A DNA stretch of 64,000 nt from contig CM034233.1 in assembly GCA_019916065.1 (NCBI GenBank), positions 5,028,516-5,092,515 of the forward strand. The letters run 5' to 3'. Source of the DNA: Vitellaria paradoxa (lineage: Eukaryota > Streptophyta > Magnoliopsida > Ericales > Sapotaceae). The notes under the pieces are model-generated. The model worked only from the letters and a program-made list of their open reading frames with translations. It made no database searches and was not told where the DNA came from. Shown here piece by piece: positions 1-10,386 of this stretch; within the stretch, counting starts at the first letter, position 1, and each line of letters begins with the position of its first letter. The position numbers and the translations under genes are program-made.

Positions 1-84
1 GAAGAGAGTTGTGGTAGATTGATGGCCACCGTAAAACATAGTCACTTCCTATGAACATGAATTTAAAGACAAAAATGAATGGCA

Positions 85-140
85 CAAGTATTCATGTAGC
101 CAACTCCAACTAGTTTGGGACTATGGCTTTGTTGAATTAA
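85..140 (+). repeat. RTE-like LINE/SINE 3' tail remnant
   Basis: The words CATGTAGCCAACTCCAACTAG and GGGACTATGGCTTTGTTGAA resemble the conserved 3' end of plant RTE LINEs. In that family a 'gtagccgaccccacctagtggga' block precedes a 'ggctttgttgttg' tail. A similar short piece occurs near 51345-51390. Only the tail is visible, so this could be a degenerate SINE that uses an RTE tail. Confidence 0.4.
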
Positions 141-323
141 GTTCTAATCCATCCACCCTCCTATTCTATAAAACTAAAATCAGGAATTGTAGCTTAATCA
201 TCTACTAGATTTTCAAATTAGAATAATGAACATCCAAAATAGAATACTTGATAAGTGTCAGGGAAAGGTTAGATGTCCTAACAACTCAACAACACTGCTC
301 ATTAGTGAGAGACTAACAAGGAA

Positions 324-325
<2 letters not shown>

Positions 326-354
<29 letters not shown>
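326..354. repeat. (GT)n microsatellite
   Basis: About 14 uninterrupted TG units. The open frame across it translates the repeat into alternating Cys-Val and is not a gene. Confidence 0.9.
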
Positions 355-1797
355 CATCTACCAACAGACAGGCTTAATTCGGTGTTCAAGAAAATTCAAC
401 TTGGTCCTGAACAATTCTTATCAAGAAGTGCTCAGCACAATATAACTGCTACCTCATTGAAAAATTTTATAATTCCCTCCAAATTTTCTCTTATGCTAAT
501 CATGTACTACGTGTTGCTTTCCCTACTTCTAAGGCACTAAACACATTTTCACTTCTGATAAACCCAGGAGTCCCCATTCCTACTCCCATTCCAAGATTCT
601 CAAAAGTTCTCAAGGAGAAAATCAAATGGTCCCCTGTGCACAAAACATGTCCATCCATGTCATCATATTAAATCGGTGGATAACAATGCCTGCCAACATC
701 AAAATACCAACAATGACAAAGCAAGGGGAGCCTATATGGCATGACAATCTTAATCCATCAAACATCAGATGATAACAAAGAAGACTAAGCATTGAAAAGC
801 CACTAGTTTGTATCATCCATCAATCTTAAAAACCATTCCATCACCCACAAAAGAAGAGAGAAGGGGGGTGTTAAAACCTGAAAACACAAAAAGGATGCAG
901 TCAAGTGGAAAGAGTTTGCTATATTTGTGTCTTCCCTTCAGTAAAACACAGACCATATTAGGGTTTTGTAAGGTAATGGAAACAAAGTGATGATTTCTAA
1001 ATTTGCATGCACTCTTCTCTTTGAACAGTAATATCAGCCATTTCTTTTCTTTTTTTTTTCTTAGTTTTTCTTCGCCAATTCACTAAATTACCCCATCAAC
1101 TATTCTCATTGCAAACCCCCAAAAAAGTAAATAAAGAGAGGATCTATAATATAGCATGCACACTCCTTTTGGAATAGCAAATTCTCAACTGCTCCACTGA
1201 CAACTATATTCATCCCCCCCAACACACACACACACCCCCCCCCCCCAAAAAAAAAAATGCAGGCCACGTGTTGAATGGAGCAGCACACAGACGGATCATC
1301 AGAACATTTACAATAAATGTATGTGCACACATGGAGAAAGAAAGAAGGGAGAGCCGATGACCAAATACGTCAGCCTGACCAACTCAAGGGGCTTCTAAAC
1401 ATTCAGCATTAGATCAACATCATTCACCTAACACCAATCTCACCCACCCAAAACTTAGTTAATTAATGAACCATACGAGGACATGTGCCAGCTTATGAAC
1501 TAATCAAAAAAGTATCAGCCTGCAAAGGAATCTAAAAAAAGTACCAGGTAACAGACTTAACCACTCTCTCACAGGAGACAGATAATCTCCATAGCAGCCA
1601 CATAATGGCAAAAATCTTCACCAAAAAAATAAATTAAAATAAAAGATCCAGATGAGGGAGACTAAAATATATGAAATCAATAAAGCCTCAAATTTGCCAA
1701 TATTCAGAGTTTGTTTATACAGAGCTAAGAGGAAACTTTATCTGCCAGACTGCCATTATTATCTCACCTCAAATAAATATATCAAGGCCTCCTCTTC

Positions 1798-4700
1798 TTA
1801 CAAGTCATATCTCACATTCCATCGGCCATTAACATCAACATTAATTGTCCAATTATTTTCCCTTATCTGCAGGTATGGAACCTGAAATAGAAATGTGTAA
1901 AAGAAGTATAAAGAAGTGGGGAAAAAATTCAAGATTAATAAAGGTTTAGAAGACGACCAGAAGCCGCCAAGATTACATTCAGGAGGTAAAGAAAAAAGCA
2001 TACTGATTACTGACTACCTTTTAGAAGTAGAGCCACAAGTCCACAAAAGGTTAACACAAAGTCAATTTGTAAACTAAAGGATAACCATATGGAAAAAAAA
2101 GGGAAGGGGGGAAAGGAAGTGAGAGCAGGATGTTAAATTGAATGGCATCATGTACAGTGACTGAAAGTAAATTTATGAAAGGAAAACCATAAGGTACTTT
2201 TTGAACAATAATGACTTTAGCATACATACCTTGTCAAAGACTTCATACCCAACTTTAAGCCTCACATCTTGGTCTTTCTGAAAATTGAGAATGCCCCGGG
2301 CAAACTCAGCAGCTCCTCTCAACTTCCTCTGTCAAAAAAACACAAATGTATAAGCAGCATAAGTAAATAGAGCAACAGATTAGGGACCAACATTTCATGG
2401 TTTTGAACAGCGCCATCCCTTTTTGTCAGAAACAAACCAAAGTGACTGTAATCGCAATTTGTAACTTAAACTGTGAACATTGTAAAGCTATGCCATAAGT
2501 GCACTGTTTCCAATAACCGTGAAAACATTACAAATGAAAGGAATCAATTCTTACATTTCAATAATCTCACATAAGAGCAGAACAGTAGTGGAGGAAGGTT
2601 GCTTTTGCTAAATACAGGGTGTCATGGGGTGAACAGGCTGTTAAGGATGATGGTGGTCTTCAAAGGCCAAGTCTTTAGAAAAGGTATTTGGACCAAGAGG
2701 AATAATTTTCAGCAGTATTTTTCATATGAGGTCAAACGAGGGGATCGATTAAGTTTTTGGAGCTATCCAAGTTGGATGTAGAAGATTGAAGGACGTTTTT
2801 CCAATTTTTTTGAGTTGGCAGTTGAAAAGGAAGCCTCAAATAGTGAGTAGTTATTTTTAATCCTATTAGGTAGTAATTTTCTTTGGTGAGAGGGAATTGT
2901 GTTTGGCAAATTAATCTTTGTAGATATCTTTATAATGGGAATTAGACAGTTTTGAAAATCTTTTCACTATGTTATATGCTTCAAAAGTGGGGGATGAAGA
3001 GGATGACATCCATTGGAATTTGCCTAAATTGGGGTTTTTTAACAGTTAATTCATTTTATATCCAGTTAGTTGGTAGGAAGGAAGAAGATTTCTCGTGGAA
3101 AAATATTTGCCGACTTGGCTCTTCCAAAGGTAGCCTTCTTTGATTGGTGCTTGGTTTGCAGTGAGATTCTCACCATTGATAATCTCATTGTGAGAAATAA
3201 GATGATTGTGAATTGGTACTCCTTATGTAAGAGGGATGGAAATAGGTTTCTCCGAAGGAGACTGAAGCAATTTTCTAAATCCTAGTGTGATTGGGAATAC
3301 CGAGGTTTAGCAGGATGGGAATTCAGAACCTTTTTTGTATAACGGTGGCATCCCTCGATGCCCTCTTAATAATGTATTTTTATTTATCAAAATAATAATA
3401 ATAATAATAATAATAATAATCTCACTCATGAGTCATGACCAAATTTCTCAAAACTCAAAGGAAAAAGCCAACCTCTCTAAATTCTTCATCAGCATCACAC
3501 CTCCCCTTGATAATAAACTGTAACAAGCCATTACGTGTCATAGGAAATGCCTTCTTTCCACACACGCTATACCAGAGCTTCTCATGTGGATAATATTGCA
3601 CTCCAACACCAAGACTAGCTGATAACTACAAATGATTATCAGACACATTAGTGTGCCGTAAGAAAGGTCTAATAAATATCAACACAATCACTTATTCACA
3701 TTTATTGCTTTGATATAAAACATTGGTACATACATCTGGATAGAAGTGCCTTATCATTGCACTTAAATAACTTGGAGCCCCACATTTTGTATCTAGTGCT
3801 CCGTGGACCTGGCTTGCACACAAACACAACAAGATGAAGAACTTTTAGGATGTTCACATATTTAACACCAAATTTGAATTTAAGTGGAAGTTTAATGAAC
3901 TAAGGCTGTGTTTGTTTGAGGGATTAGAAAATGAGGAATAAGTAATACCGTGGGGTCCACAAATGGGATTGGATAAAAGATGAGATTAATTTTTAATGTA
4001 GGATTATTTTTTTTGTGTTTGGTTGGTGGGATATAAAGTGGGATAAAAAGTATGATTTGATATGTGATGTGATAAGAAATAATTTTTGACCTTTGGATTT
4101 TGGCGGAAAACAAATCCGGAGGTGGGGTATTAATAATACCACACCCCCGGTGGTATAACTCATCCAGCAAGTTCATGGGATTAGTGAGGCCCATGGATTT
4201 CTCATCCTCCCTTCCAAAAATCAAACAAACACTTCATTGATGTGGGACCCACGGATTTGTTATCCAATCCGGCCATTTTATCCGGCTAACAAACATTGCC
4301 TAAAGACAAGGAGTTAAATGGAAATTGAATAAAATATAGAGGGTGGAAATACAATCCAAGGATTTATATGAACTTGAAAATAGTGGAAAATTAGTACAAG
4401 AGAGAAAACAAAAAAAAAAAAAATTTCTTTCATTGCGCACTACAGATTGCGCTGATCTTGGAATATTTTCACCCAACTGTCAATTTATTGTTAAATACAC
4501 ACGTAAAAAGACATGGAAAGAAACCTTAAAAGTTGAAACATGTCTTATGTTAAGTGGGGAAGAGGAAGCATATAATGATGAAATGATGGGCATAACATGA
4601 ATGGGGAGTCTATTGAGTTGGGTTTATTCTAAATTCACATAAAGAGACACCAATTTGTTTAAAAGATCCACTGGGGAAAAAAAATAGGCAATATTTTCTT

Positions 4701-5158
4701 CTTTTGCCAAAACCATATCTGCCTTTGAGCTGCAACGTCCATGAAAGTTAATATTGCAGTTGAAAATCATCATCCATGTAAACAGTGAACCAATAGAAGG
4801 TAATAGGTCCATTCAGTAGACAAAATATAACAATGTAGCATAAATCAGATATAAGTCCTCCAGTTTCAGTTGGGAAACTAAACCCAACAATAACCCAGTA
4901 ACAAATGGTCTAGCCCTTTCAATTCCAATGTAAGCTATATTAAAGCTTGATTTCAAAACTGAGATGGAGTCACTGCCCCAAACAACAAACACTTGAGTCC
5001 GAGACACAGGATTAAGGCCTGGAAACCAAGGACATAAATTCACAATGGTTTTACCATCCAGCAATCAAAACCAAATTTGAACTGAAAATTACAGGATACA
5101 GGCAATCAAGATTATGCATTTTCTTATTGTGTTATGCATATTAATATCTAGTACTTGA

Positions 5159-5190
<32 letters not shown>

Positions 5191-5290
5191 TTGCTACCTG
5201 CAAGTGAGTTTTGGAGTCAACGGAGAACTTCTCTTTGGCATGGAATCTGATAGCTTTGGAATCTCCGTCGTACCTGATAGAAGTCTCCAT
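1798..5290 (-). CDS. OEP21: Outer envelope pore protein 21 (chloroplast), 5 exons
   Basis: OEP21 is a small beta-barrel anion channel of the plastid outer envelope that passes triose phosphates and phosphate. Coding exons in order: 5198-5290, 3734-3808, 3473-3625, 2230-2328, 1798-1881. All junctions are GT-AG and every exon is a multiple of three, giving 167 aa, which as I recall is the size of the Arabidopsis protein. Recognisable blocks are [20 protein letters not shown] at the N-terminus, [16 protein letters not shown] in exon 2, [13 protein letters not shown] in exon 3, [17 protein letters not shown] in exon 4 and [10 protein letters not shown]...GRWNVRYDL at the C-terminus. The start at 5290 is chosen by homology; an in-frame ATG at 5347 lies upstream and would add 19 residues. 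As expected, there is no cleavable transit peptide. Introns 1 and 3 carry transposon insertions. FKBP18 lies upstream in the same orientation. Confidence 0.95.
2600..3420 (+). mobile_element. 5'-truncated LINE fragment in OEP21 intron 3
   Basis: The plus-strand translation gives decayed LINE C-terminal (zf-RVT) signatures such as [21 protein letters not shown] typical LINE 3' end follows ('cccttcttaataatgta...tttatcaaaa' style), running into an (AAT)n tail at about 3390-3420. Stops and frameshifts interrupt it. It lies antisense to OEP21 inside the intron between exons 3473-3625 and 2230-2328. Target duplications were not identified. Confidence 0.75.
3390..3420. repeat. (AAT)n tail of LINE fragment
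   Basis: About ten AAT/TAA units directly follow the LINE 3' end, as expected for a LINE that terminates in a simple-repeat tail. Confidence 0.85.
3904..4300. mobile_element. Tourist/PIF-Harbinger-like MITE, copy 1 (397 bp)
   Basis: The element starts GGCTGTGTTTGTTTGAGGG and ends with the near-inverse AACAAACATTGCC. It is flanked by TAA at 3901-3903 and 4301-4303, the 3-bp target duplication typical of PIF/Harbinger elements. It has no coding capacity. A second copy of exactly the same length, in the same orientation, is at 36161-36557, with many shared blocks such as GATATAAAGTGGGATAAAA. It lies in OEP21 intron 1. Confidence 0.85.
5160..5190. repeat. (GA)n microsatellite plus G-run beside the OEP21 exon 1 donor
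   Basis: Read on the gene strand, exon 1 ends CAG|GTAGCAA. A C-run and about 13 CT units follow, starting within about 10 nt of the splice donor. Length variation here would change the very start of intron 1. Confidence 0.85.
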
Positions 5291-5427
5291 TTCTAGTCTT
5301 GTAACTGATATCGGGTCAGATCGCCAGAAATCCCTCAACGCGAACACACAACAAATAAGCCCTAGGTTGGGCCTACCCTTTACCGAGGACTCCTCCTCGT
5401 TACTTACTTCTTCTTCTTCTTTTTAAT

Positions 5428-5490
5428 TTTTATTTTTGGCCGGGCCGGGGGCCCGGGGGGGGGGAGGAGAGGGGGGTTTTTTGGGGGGTA
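5428..5490. repeat. G-rich low-complexity block upstream of OEP21
   Basis: A block of G-runs with a GGGCCCGGGG core lies about 150 bp upstream of the OEP21 start codon. It could form G-quadruplexes on the plus strand. It could equally be inflated by sequencing or assembly error, since several other homopolymer G-runs occur in the window (21641, 34205, 58612). Confidence 0.5.
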
Positions 5491-5606
5491 AGTACTGTCT
5501 CCTCGTTATTAACAGTTTCACTAACAGAGGTACAAACGGTAAATTTATGCAATTTCGGGGTTAAGTGCAACCGCTGGCCTCAATAACAACGAAAACTAAA
5601 AATAAA

Positions 5607-7224
5607 TCTATACTATAATGAAATAATGTATTTTCTCGCTCCTCTTCTCCTTCATTCTAATTTTAGGTAATATGTCTCTTTGATCACAATTCTTTTTTTC
5701 TTTTTTTTTAATAGATTTTTAAATTAATTTTTAATTTCCTTCCTTCTCTCTTCTTCTTTTCTCTTTTCTCATTTACAAAACTATTATTTCTTTGTCTCGT
5801 ATTGCCAAAATATTACAACTTTATTTTTTCTTTTGCCTATAAAAACATTTGAGTTGTGGCATGTAATTTTAATAAATGCAAAAGAACTCATGGGTTTAAA
5901 AAAAATCAACTTTCTTGAGTTCTGAAAAGAGATCCACTTTTATAGATTCCTTAAATAAAACTTACTTATTAGTTCCTTATAGTTTTAAAATTTACTAAAT
6001 AATTAATTTGGAATAAAAATATTTAAAAATTATTAAATATTAATCAAATTAAAAAACATAACTTCTCTTATAATAATAACTCTTTTTATATCTTATATTT
6101 AAAAAATATAAAAAATGTTAAAATTTAAAAACACAAAATATGCTAAAATATTATCTAAACTTAGGAATAATTTTTTTTGTTTAGAAAAATTTCTAATTTT
6201 AAATTGAAATTAGTCAAATCACAATTTTTAACTAAATAATAATACTTAATATTTGAGTTATTTTTATAAATTTATAATACTACATACATTTTTTTGTCTT
6301 CTTTCCTTTGCTTTAATTTTATATTGCATATGGCATTCTATTTTTCTCTTTTTTTTTTATAGATTTTTGAATTATTTTTTGAATTTATTCATTTTCTTTT
6401 TTTTTTTCATTCACAAAACCTTTATTTATTTATTCAACATCGCTAAAATACTATAATTTCACTTTTTTTTTTTTTATAAAAGCACCAGAATTGTGATATA
6501 TAATTTAATAAATGTTAAAGATCTCATCAGTTTTGAAAATGAACTCACTTGATTGAGTTACGAAAAAGAGTCCATTTACTTATAAATTTTATATGAATTA
6601 ACTCATGAGTTCTAAAAAGTAACCCACTTCATTATAAATTTAATATAATTGTGAAATTTATATATTTCAAATACATTAATAATTAAATTAAAATAAATAA
6701 AAATTCAAAATAATTTGTTTAAACACACAAAAAACACACAAATGTATATCTAAAATTTGTCATATCTTTAATTTAAAAAAATTAAATAAATTTTGAAATA
6801 TTATTTAAGTATGTGAATAATTTATTTTTAGAAAAATTTCTAAAAAAATTTTCAATGTTAAATTTAAATTGGTCATATCAATAATTTTTAACTTAATATA
6901 ATTAAGACTAATAGTATTTTTAATTTTGCAAAATAAGTCAAGAATTAAAAAAAAAACATAAAAATGTATATTAAAACTAACAAACAGTTTAAAACAAAAA
7001 AAAAATTCAAGCCAATTAGGTAAGTTTATGATTTAATATATATTCTAGAGTAAATTTTATTTTTCAAGATTGGATCAGATCGAATCAATATTTGGCAAAA
7101 AAATAACTCTAACTATTTTATGAAATTATGTAATTTTATTAAAATATTTTGTAATGTATTTAAAAATTATATTTTATCTATAAAATTGTTATACAATTCC
7201 GTGCATCGCATGAGTCAATACTAG
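5607..7224 (+). mobile_element. Non-autonomous Helitron-like element (about 1.6 kb)
   Basis: The 5' end TCTATACTATAATGAAAT, preceded by A, matches the usual plant Helitron start (TC, then TATACTAT...). The 3' end reads CCGTGCATCGCATGAGTCAATACTAG, followed by T (7225). This is a decayed version of the Helitron terminal hairpin plus CTAG. The A|TC...CTAG|T context fits Helitron insertion between A and T. No RepHel coding sequence is visible. The interior is AT-rich and contains an old tandem duplication. It sits 317 bp upstream of the OEP21 start. Confidence 0.75.
5690..6900. repeat. Diverged tandem duplication inside the Helitron
   Basis: The blocks from about 5690-6240 and 6345-6900 run parallel at an offset of roughly 640-650 bp. 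Both have a T-run then 'atagattttt', a 'cattcacaaaac/catttacaaaac' block, 'taaaatattacaactttattttttc' against 'taaaatactataatttcacttt', a '(t)aaaagca' region, an 'ACTCATGAGTT'-like word and 'ttagaaaaatttctaa'. The copies are well diverged, so the duplication is old. Confidence 0.6.
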
Positions 7225-7821
7225 TTTCATAAATACAAACGTAACCTAAATATATCTAAAATTTTATATTTTATAATAACAATTTTATATTTAAACTATT
7301 ATACCTTTAATTTAATAAATTTAAAATTTAATGACAATCTTATGTTAAATTATTATTACAACATTAAAATAATAAAAATAATATTTTAATAGGTTATATG
7401 TATTTACTTCACATTAGATTTGAAGAATAAAGGACTTTTTAAGAAAATTTTTCTTTTGATAGTTTATGACTAACATTAGAAAAAATTAACACTTCCCGCT
7501 AACACTTTCTGCCATGCACAACACTGTCCACTGGGAGACTAGAAGGTCTTGTCTTATTTTGCTTTGTTGCTTATCAAAGAATAGGTTTCATTCAGCTCCC
7601 CAGTGGGTTTAGTTTTTTTTTTTAAATAAACACATATAAATAAATAAATAGAAGTTTTTTTTTTGGCACCTTCTACACAAGTCGTTGTTATAAATTCATA
7701 TAACTAAAATTCAAAATTTTAATCAATTAAAATTAAAATTTCAATCTAAAATTAATTTTTTTTCTAAAATGAATATACATGCATAATCGTAAATCTGGAT
7801 TTGATAACCCTGAATTATAAT

Positions 7822-7939
7822 GAGCGTGGTCTGTAACTCAATGGTTAAGAGCATCTCTTGCCTGCTCATGACTCGAGTTCGAGTCTTCCTCCTCCCCCTT
7901 ATAAAAAAAAAACTTTACCTTTCAAAAAACAAAAAAACT
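7822..7939 (+). mobile_element. tRNA-derived SINE with 11-bp target duplication
   Basis: The body carries an A-box-like TGTAACTCAATGGTTAAGAG and a B-box-like CGAGTTCGAGTCTTCC, then a C/T-rich segment and an A-rich tail. The perfect 11-bp word TGAATTATAAT flanks it at 7811-7821 and 7940-7950. Confidence 0.8.
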
Positions 7940-8726
7940 TGAATTATAATAATTGTAAAATAATCACATATAAATTATATAATTATAATTATAATTATAA
8001 TTATAAATAGAAATTAATATAACGTACCCAAAAAAAAATCTCTCTTAATTACAATAATATTAACCACAACCAAATCATTTGGCAAGTCGAGTTTGAAAAA
8101 AAAAAAGTTTTTTTATTATCTGGTTACTAGTTATTTATTAAAAAAAAAAGTTTTTTTATTTGAAAAAGAAAGTTAAAAATTAATTTTTTAATAGTTAATT
8201 TTTTAATTTTTTTATTCATTTAATATCTTTACTCTTCAAGATTTGAAAAAAAAAAATAAATATAAGAAAGTAAATTTAATTATTTCAAAAAAATTAAAAA
8301 TTAATAGTTGGCAGCTGATTACCAAACGCAACCTCAGTTAAATCCAATGGCAATCTAAAATTTAATTATAGATACATATGGTACCACTTGTTCAAACCAA
8401 CAACTTATTCTTTTTCAGTTACCCGGAGTGTGATAGGAAGGCACAAGGCGGCCACGAATCACTAACGAGGGCCGCGGTGAGCAACGTGATTGAAACTGAA
8501 AAATTGAACCAAATAAATTTAATTTGTTTTATTAATTTAATTTGTATATGAGGTATAGAAATATAATTTGGCGTATAAATAACTTAAATATAAATTTATA
8601 AAAATAAATTTACATAAAAATGTAAAAATAATCTATAAAAATAAAAATTATTAATCAAAAGAGATGAATGTATAAAATTTTATTATTTATTATAAATATT
8701 ATCACATTTTTAATATATTAATTTAA

Positions 8727-9003
8727 AATCTTTTATATAAAAAGTATTCAAAAAAATATGGAAGAGTGAGAGAAAAAGAAAAATAATCCTAGTCATTTAG
8801 CAAATTCAACAGTTGAAAATACCTTAAATTTAAAATTTTAAGGTTCTTTATTATATAAATGACATCTTTATATAAAAAGTATTACAAAAATATGGGAAGA
8901 CTGAAAAAAAAAAAAGAAATTAATCTTGGCTATTTAGTAAATTCAACAACTAAAAATATCTCAAATTTAAAATTTTAAACTTTCTTATTATATAAATAAC
9001 ATA
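8727..9003. repeat. Tandem duplication, two units of about 138 bp
   Basis: Unit 1 (about 8727-8863) and unit 2 (about 8864-9003) share TATAAAAAGTATT, AAATATGG-AAGA-TGA, a purine-rich run, TTAGYAAATTCAAC, TTTAAAATTTTAA and TTATTATATAAAT. No coding content. Confidence 0.7.
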
Positions 9004-9542
9004 TAGTATAAAAGTGTATGTATTTAAAATTTAAGTTTTAAGTACTTTAAAATTGAATTTTTAATTTAAATGTTTATTTTTTAATAATTTTTTTAAAAAT
9101 TTCAAATTTAAATATATTTTTCTAAATAAAAATTTAGTCAACTTTGTCTAGAGATATCCATACATTATTTAATAATAATAGATAATATAAGTAAAATATA
9201 ATTTGCATAATTTTGCAAAATATCATATATATAATATATGTATGTATAATTTACAAAATATAATATATATTTATTTGAATTTCAAATTTTAAATTCAAAT
9301 GATGTGTTTTATTATATAAAAATTATTGATGTATTATATTTATATTTCTCATAAATTTATATAGAACAATATTTATAACTTTATAAACTAGAACCAAATC
9401 AGATTAATTTATTAAGAAATTACTTTGGTATGAATTTTAAAATATATTTTTTATCGATATAAGGAAAAAATTGAAAAAAAAAAAAAAAGCATGGCATGAG
9501 CATTGAGACTAGAATGGAGAATGAAAAGGGTGAGGCGCATAT

Positions 9543-9663
9543 GACATTAGATTTCAAGATTGTTGAAGTAAAGTTTAACAATTTACATTCATTTAAGTAT
9601 TTTTAAATTGAAAATATGTGAATGAATCTAAGCTATTAAATTCAATAGTTCAGATCTAATGTC
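9543..9663. repeat. 121-bp imperfect inverted repeat (MITE-like hairpin)
   Basis: The left arm begins GACATTAGATTTCAAGAT and the right arm ends TCAGATCTAATGTC, its imperfect reverse complement. Further complementarity continues inwards. A separate perfect 8-bp stem, GGGGGAGT / ACTCCCCC with a 7-nt loop, follows at 9677-9699. It may be a small MITE; target duplications are not clear. Confidence 0.5.
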
Positions 9664-10386
9664 TCGGTAACATCAAGGGGGAGTGATGTCAACTCCCCCG
9701 AGTCCACTGGAGAATTGAAAAATGACAAATAAAGTAATATTAGATATAAAATGGCACTAATACAGAATTATTAAGAGAGATATGATACAAATAAAGTTTT
9801 TCAATAAATATACTAACCCGAAATTGATCCAATTTTAATATAAATTAATTATTTAACATATTTACTAAACTTTGAACTAACACGATAATTAACCCAAATA
9901 CAAATTGTCACCCGGAGGCCAGGATAGCTGTTCGGCTGTCCATGTCATCAGTTTGTAATTGTCCCAACACATCCCAAGTAATGGTATATTTCTGTCCCAA
10001 AGACATCAAAAGAAAAACAAATTCATGGGAGATATTACCAAAAGTTGCAAATATGTGAGAGAAAGGCTGGGATTTTACTACAAGTTTCAACAGAATAAAT
10101 TAACTTCTCCTTCTGATATATGAAAAGCTCTGGACAATTCAATTCAAAATGCTTGATACACCGTCCAAGATAAAAAATTTCCTGTGACATATTTACAATA
10201 TGCTCCAACAAAATAAAGAGATCCAAGAACCTTTCAATTTGACAGATTGGCCAATAATGAAGCTGTGCTTATCCATGTAAAAGGACAAATTTGTAAATAT
10301 TTTATACAAGAATTAAATGAGGAGGAGGAGGAGGGGGAGGAGGAGAAGAAGAAATTTAGACTACCCTTCACTAACCCAAAAACATG

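Larger units (their letters stand above)
1..1797. other. Non-coding flank downstream of OEP21
   Basis: I see no convincing coding exon here. The first bases carry a short piece resembling the 3' end of RTE-type LINEs (about 85-140). A GT microsatellite and several homopolymer runs follow. The part nearest 1797 is probably the OEP21 3' UTR and downstream region. The short open frames here are interrupted or made of simple repeats. Confidence 0.5.
7225..10386. other. AT-rich spacer between Helitron and FKBP18
   Basis: No coding exon is recognised. It contains one SINE (7822-7939) and a MITE-like segment ending near 8330 with CAGCTGATTACCAAACGCAACC, a common end type for plant MITEs. It also has a short GC-richer island at about 8410-8490 without an ORF, a tandem duplication (8727-9003), and a 121-bp hairpin (9543-9663). 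The bases next to 10386 are the likely FKBP18 3' UTR. Confidence 0.5.

Noticed and set aside
226..540. 104-codon open frame
   Set aside because: It runs through the GT microsatellite (Cys-Val repeat) and has no recognisable domain or splice partners.
5291..5347. Upstream ATG extension of OEP21 (MFALRDFW...)
   Set aside because: The family starts at METS, and the extension is not a plausible targeting peptide for this uncleaved outer-envelope protein.
6253..6456. Phe/Leu-rich 67-codon frame resembling a membrane protein
   Set aside because: Composition artefact of T-rich Helitron interior; no homologous pattern.
5607..7224. Possible gene fragments captured by the Helitron
   Set aside because: I looked for exon-like coding blocks and saw only AT-rich, stop-dense sequence.
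7822..7939. tRNA gene candidate on the plus strand
   Set aside because: Same reasoning: box A/B and tail with flanking duplication, without acceptor-stem pairing.
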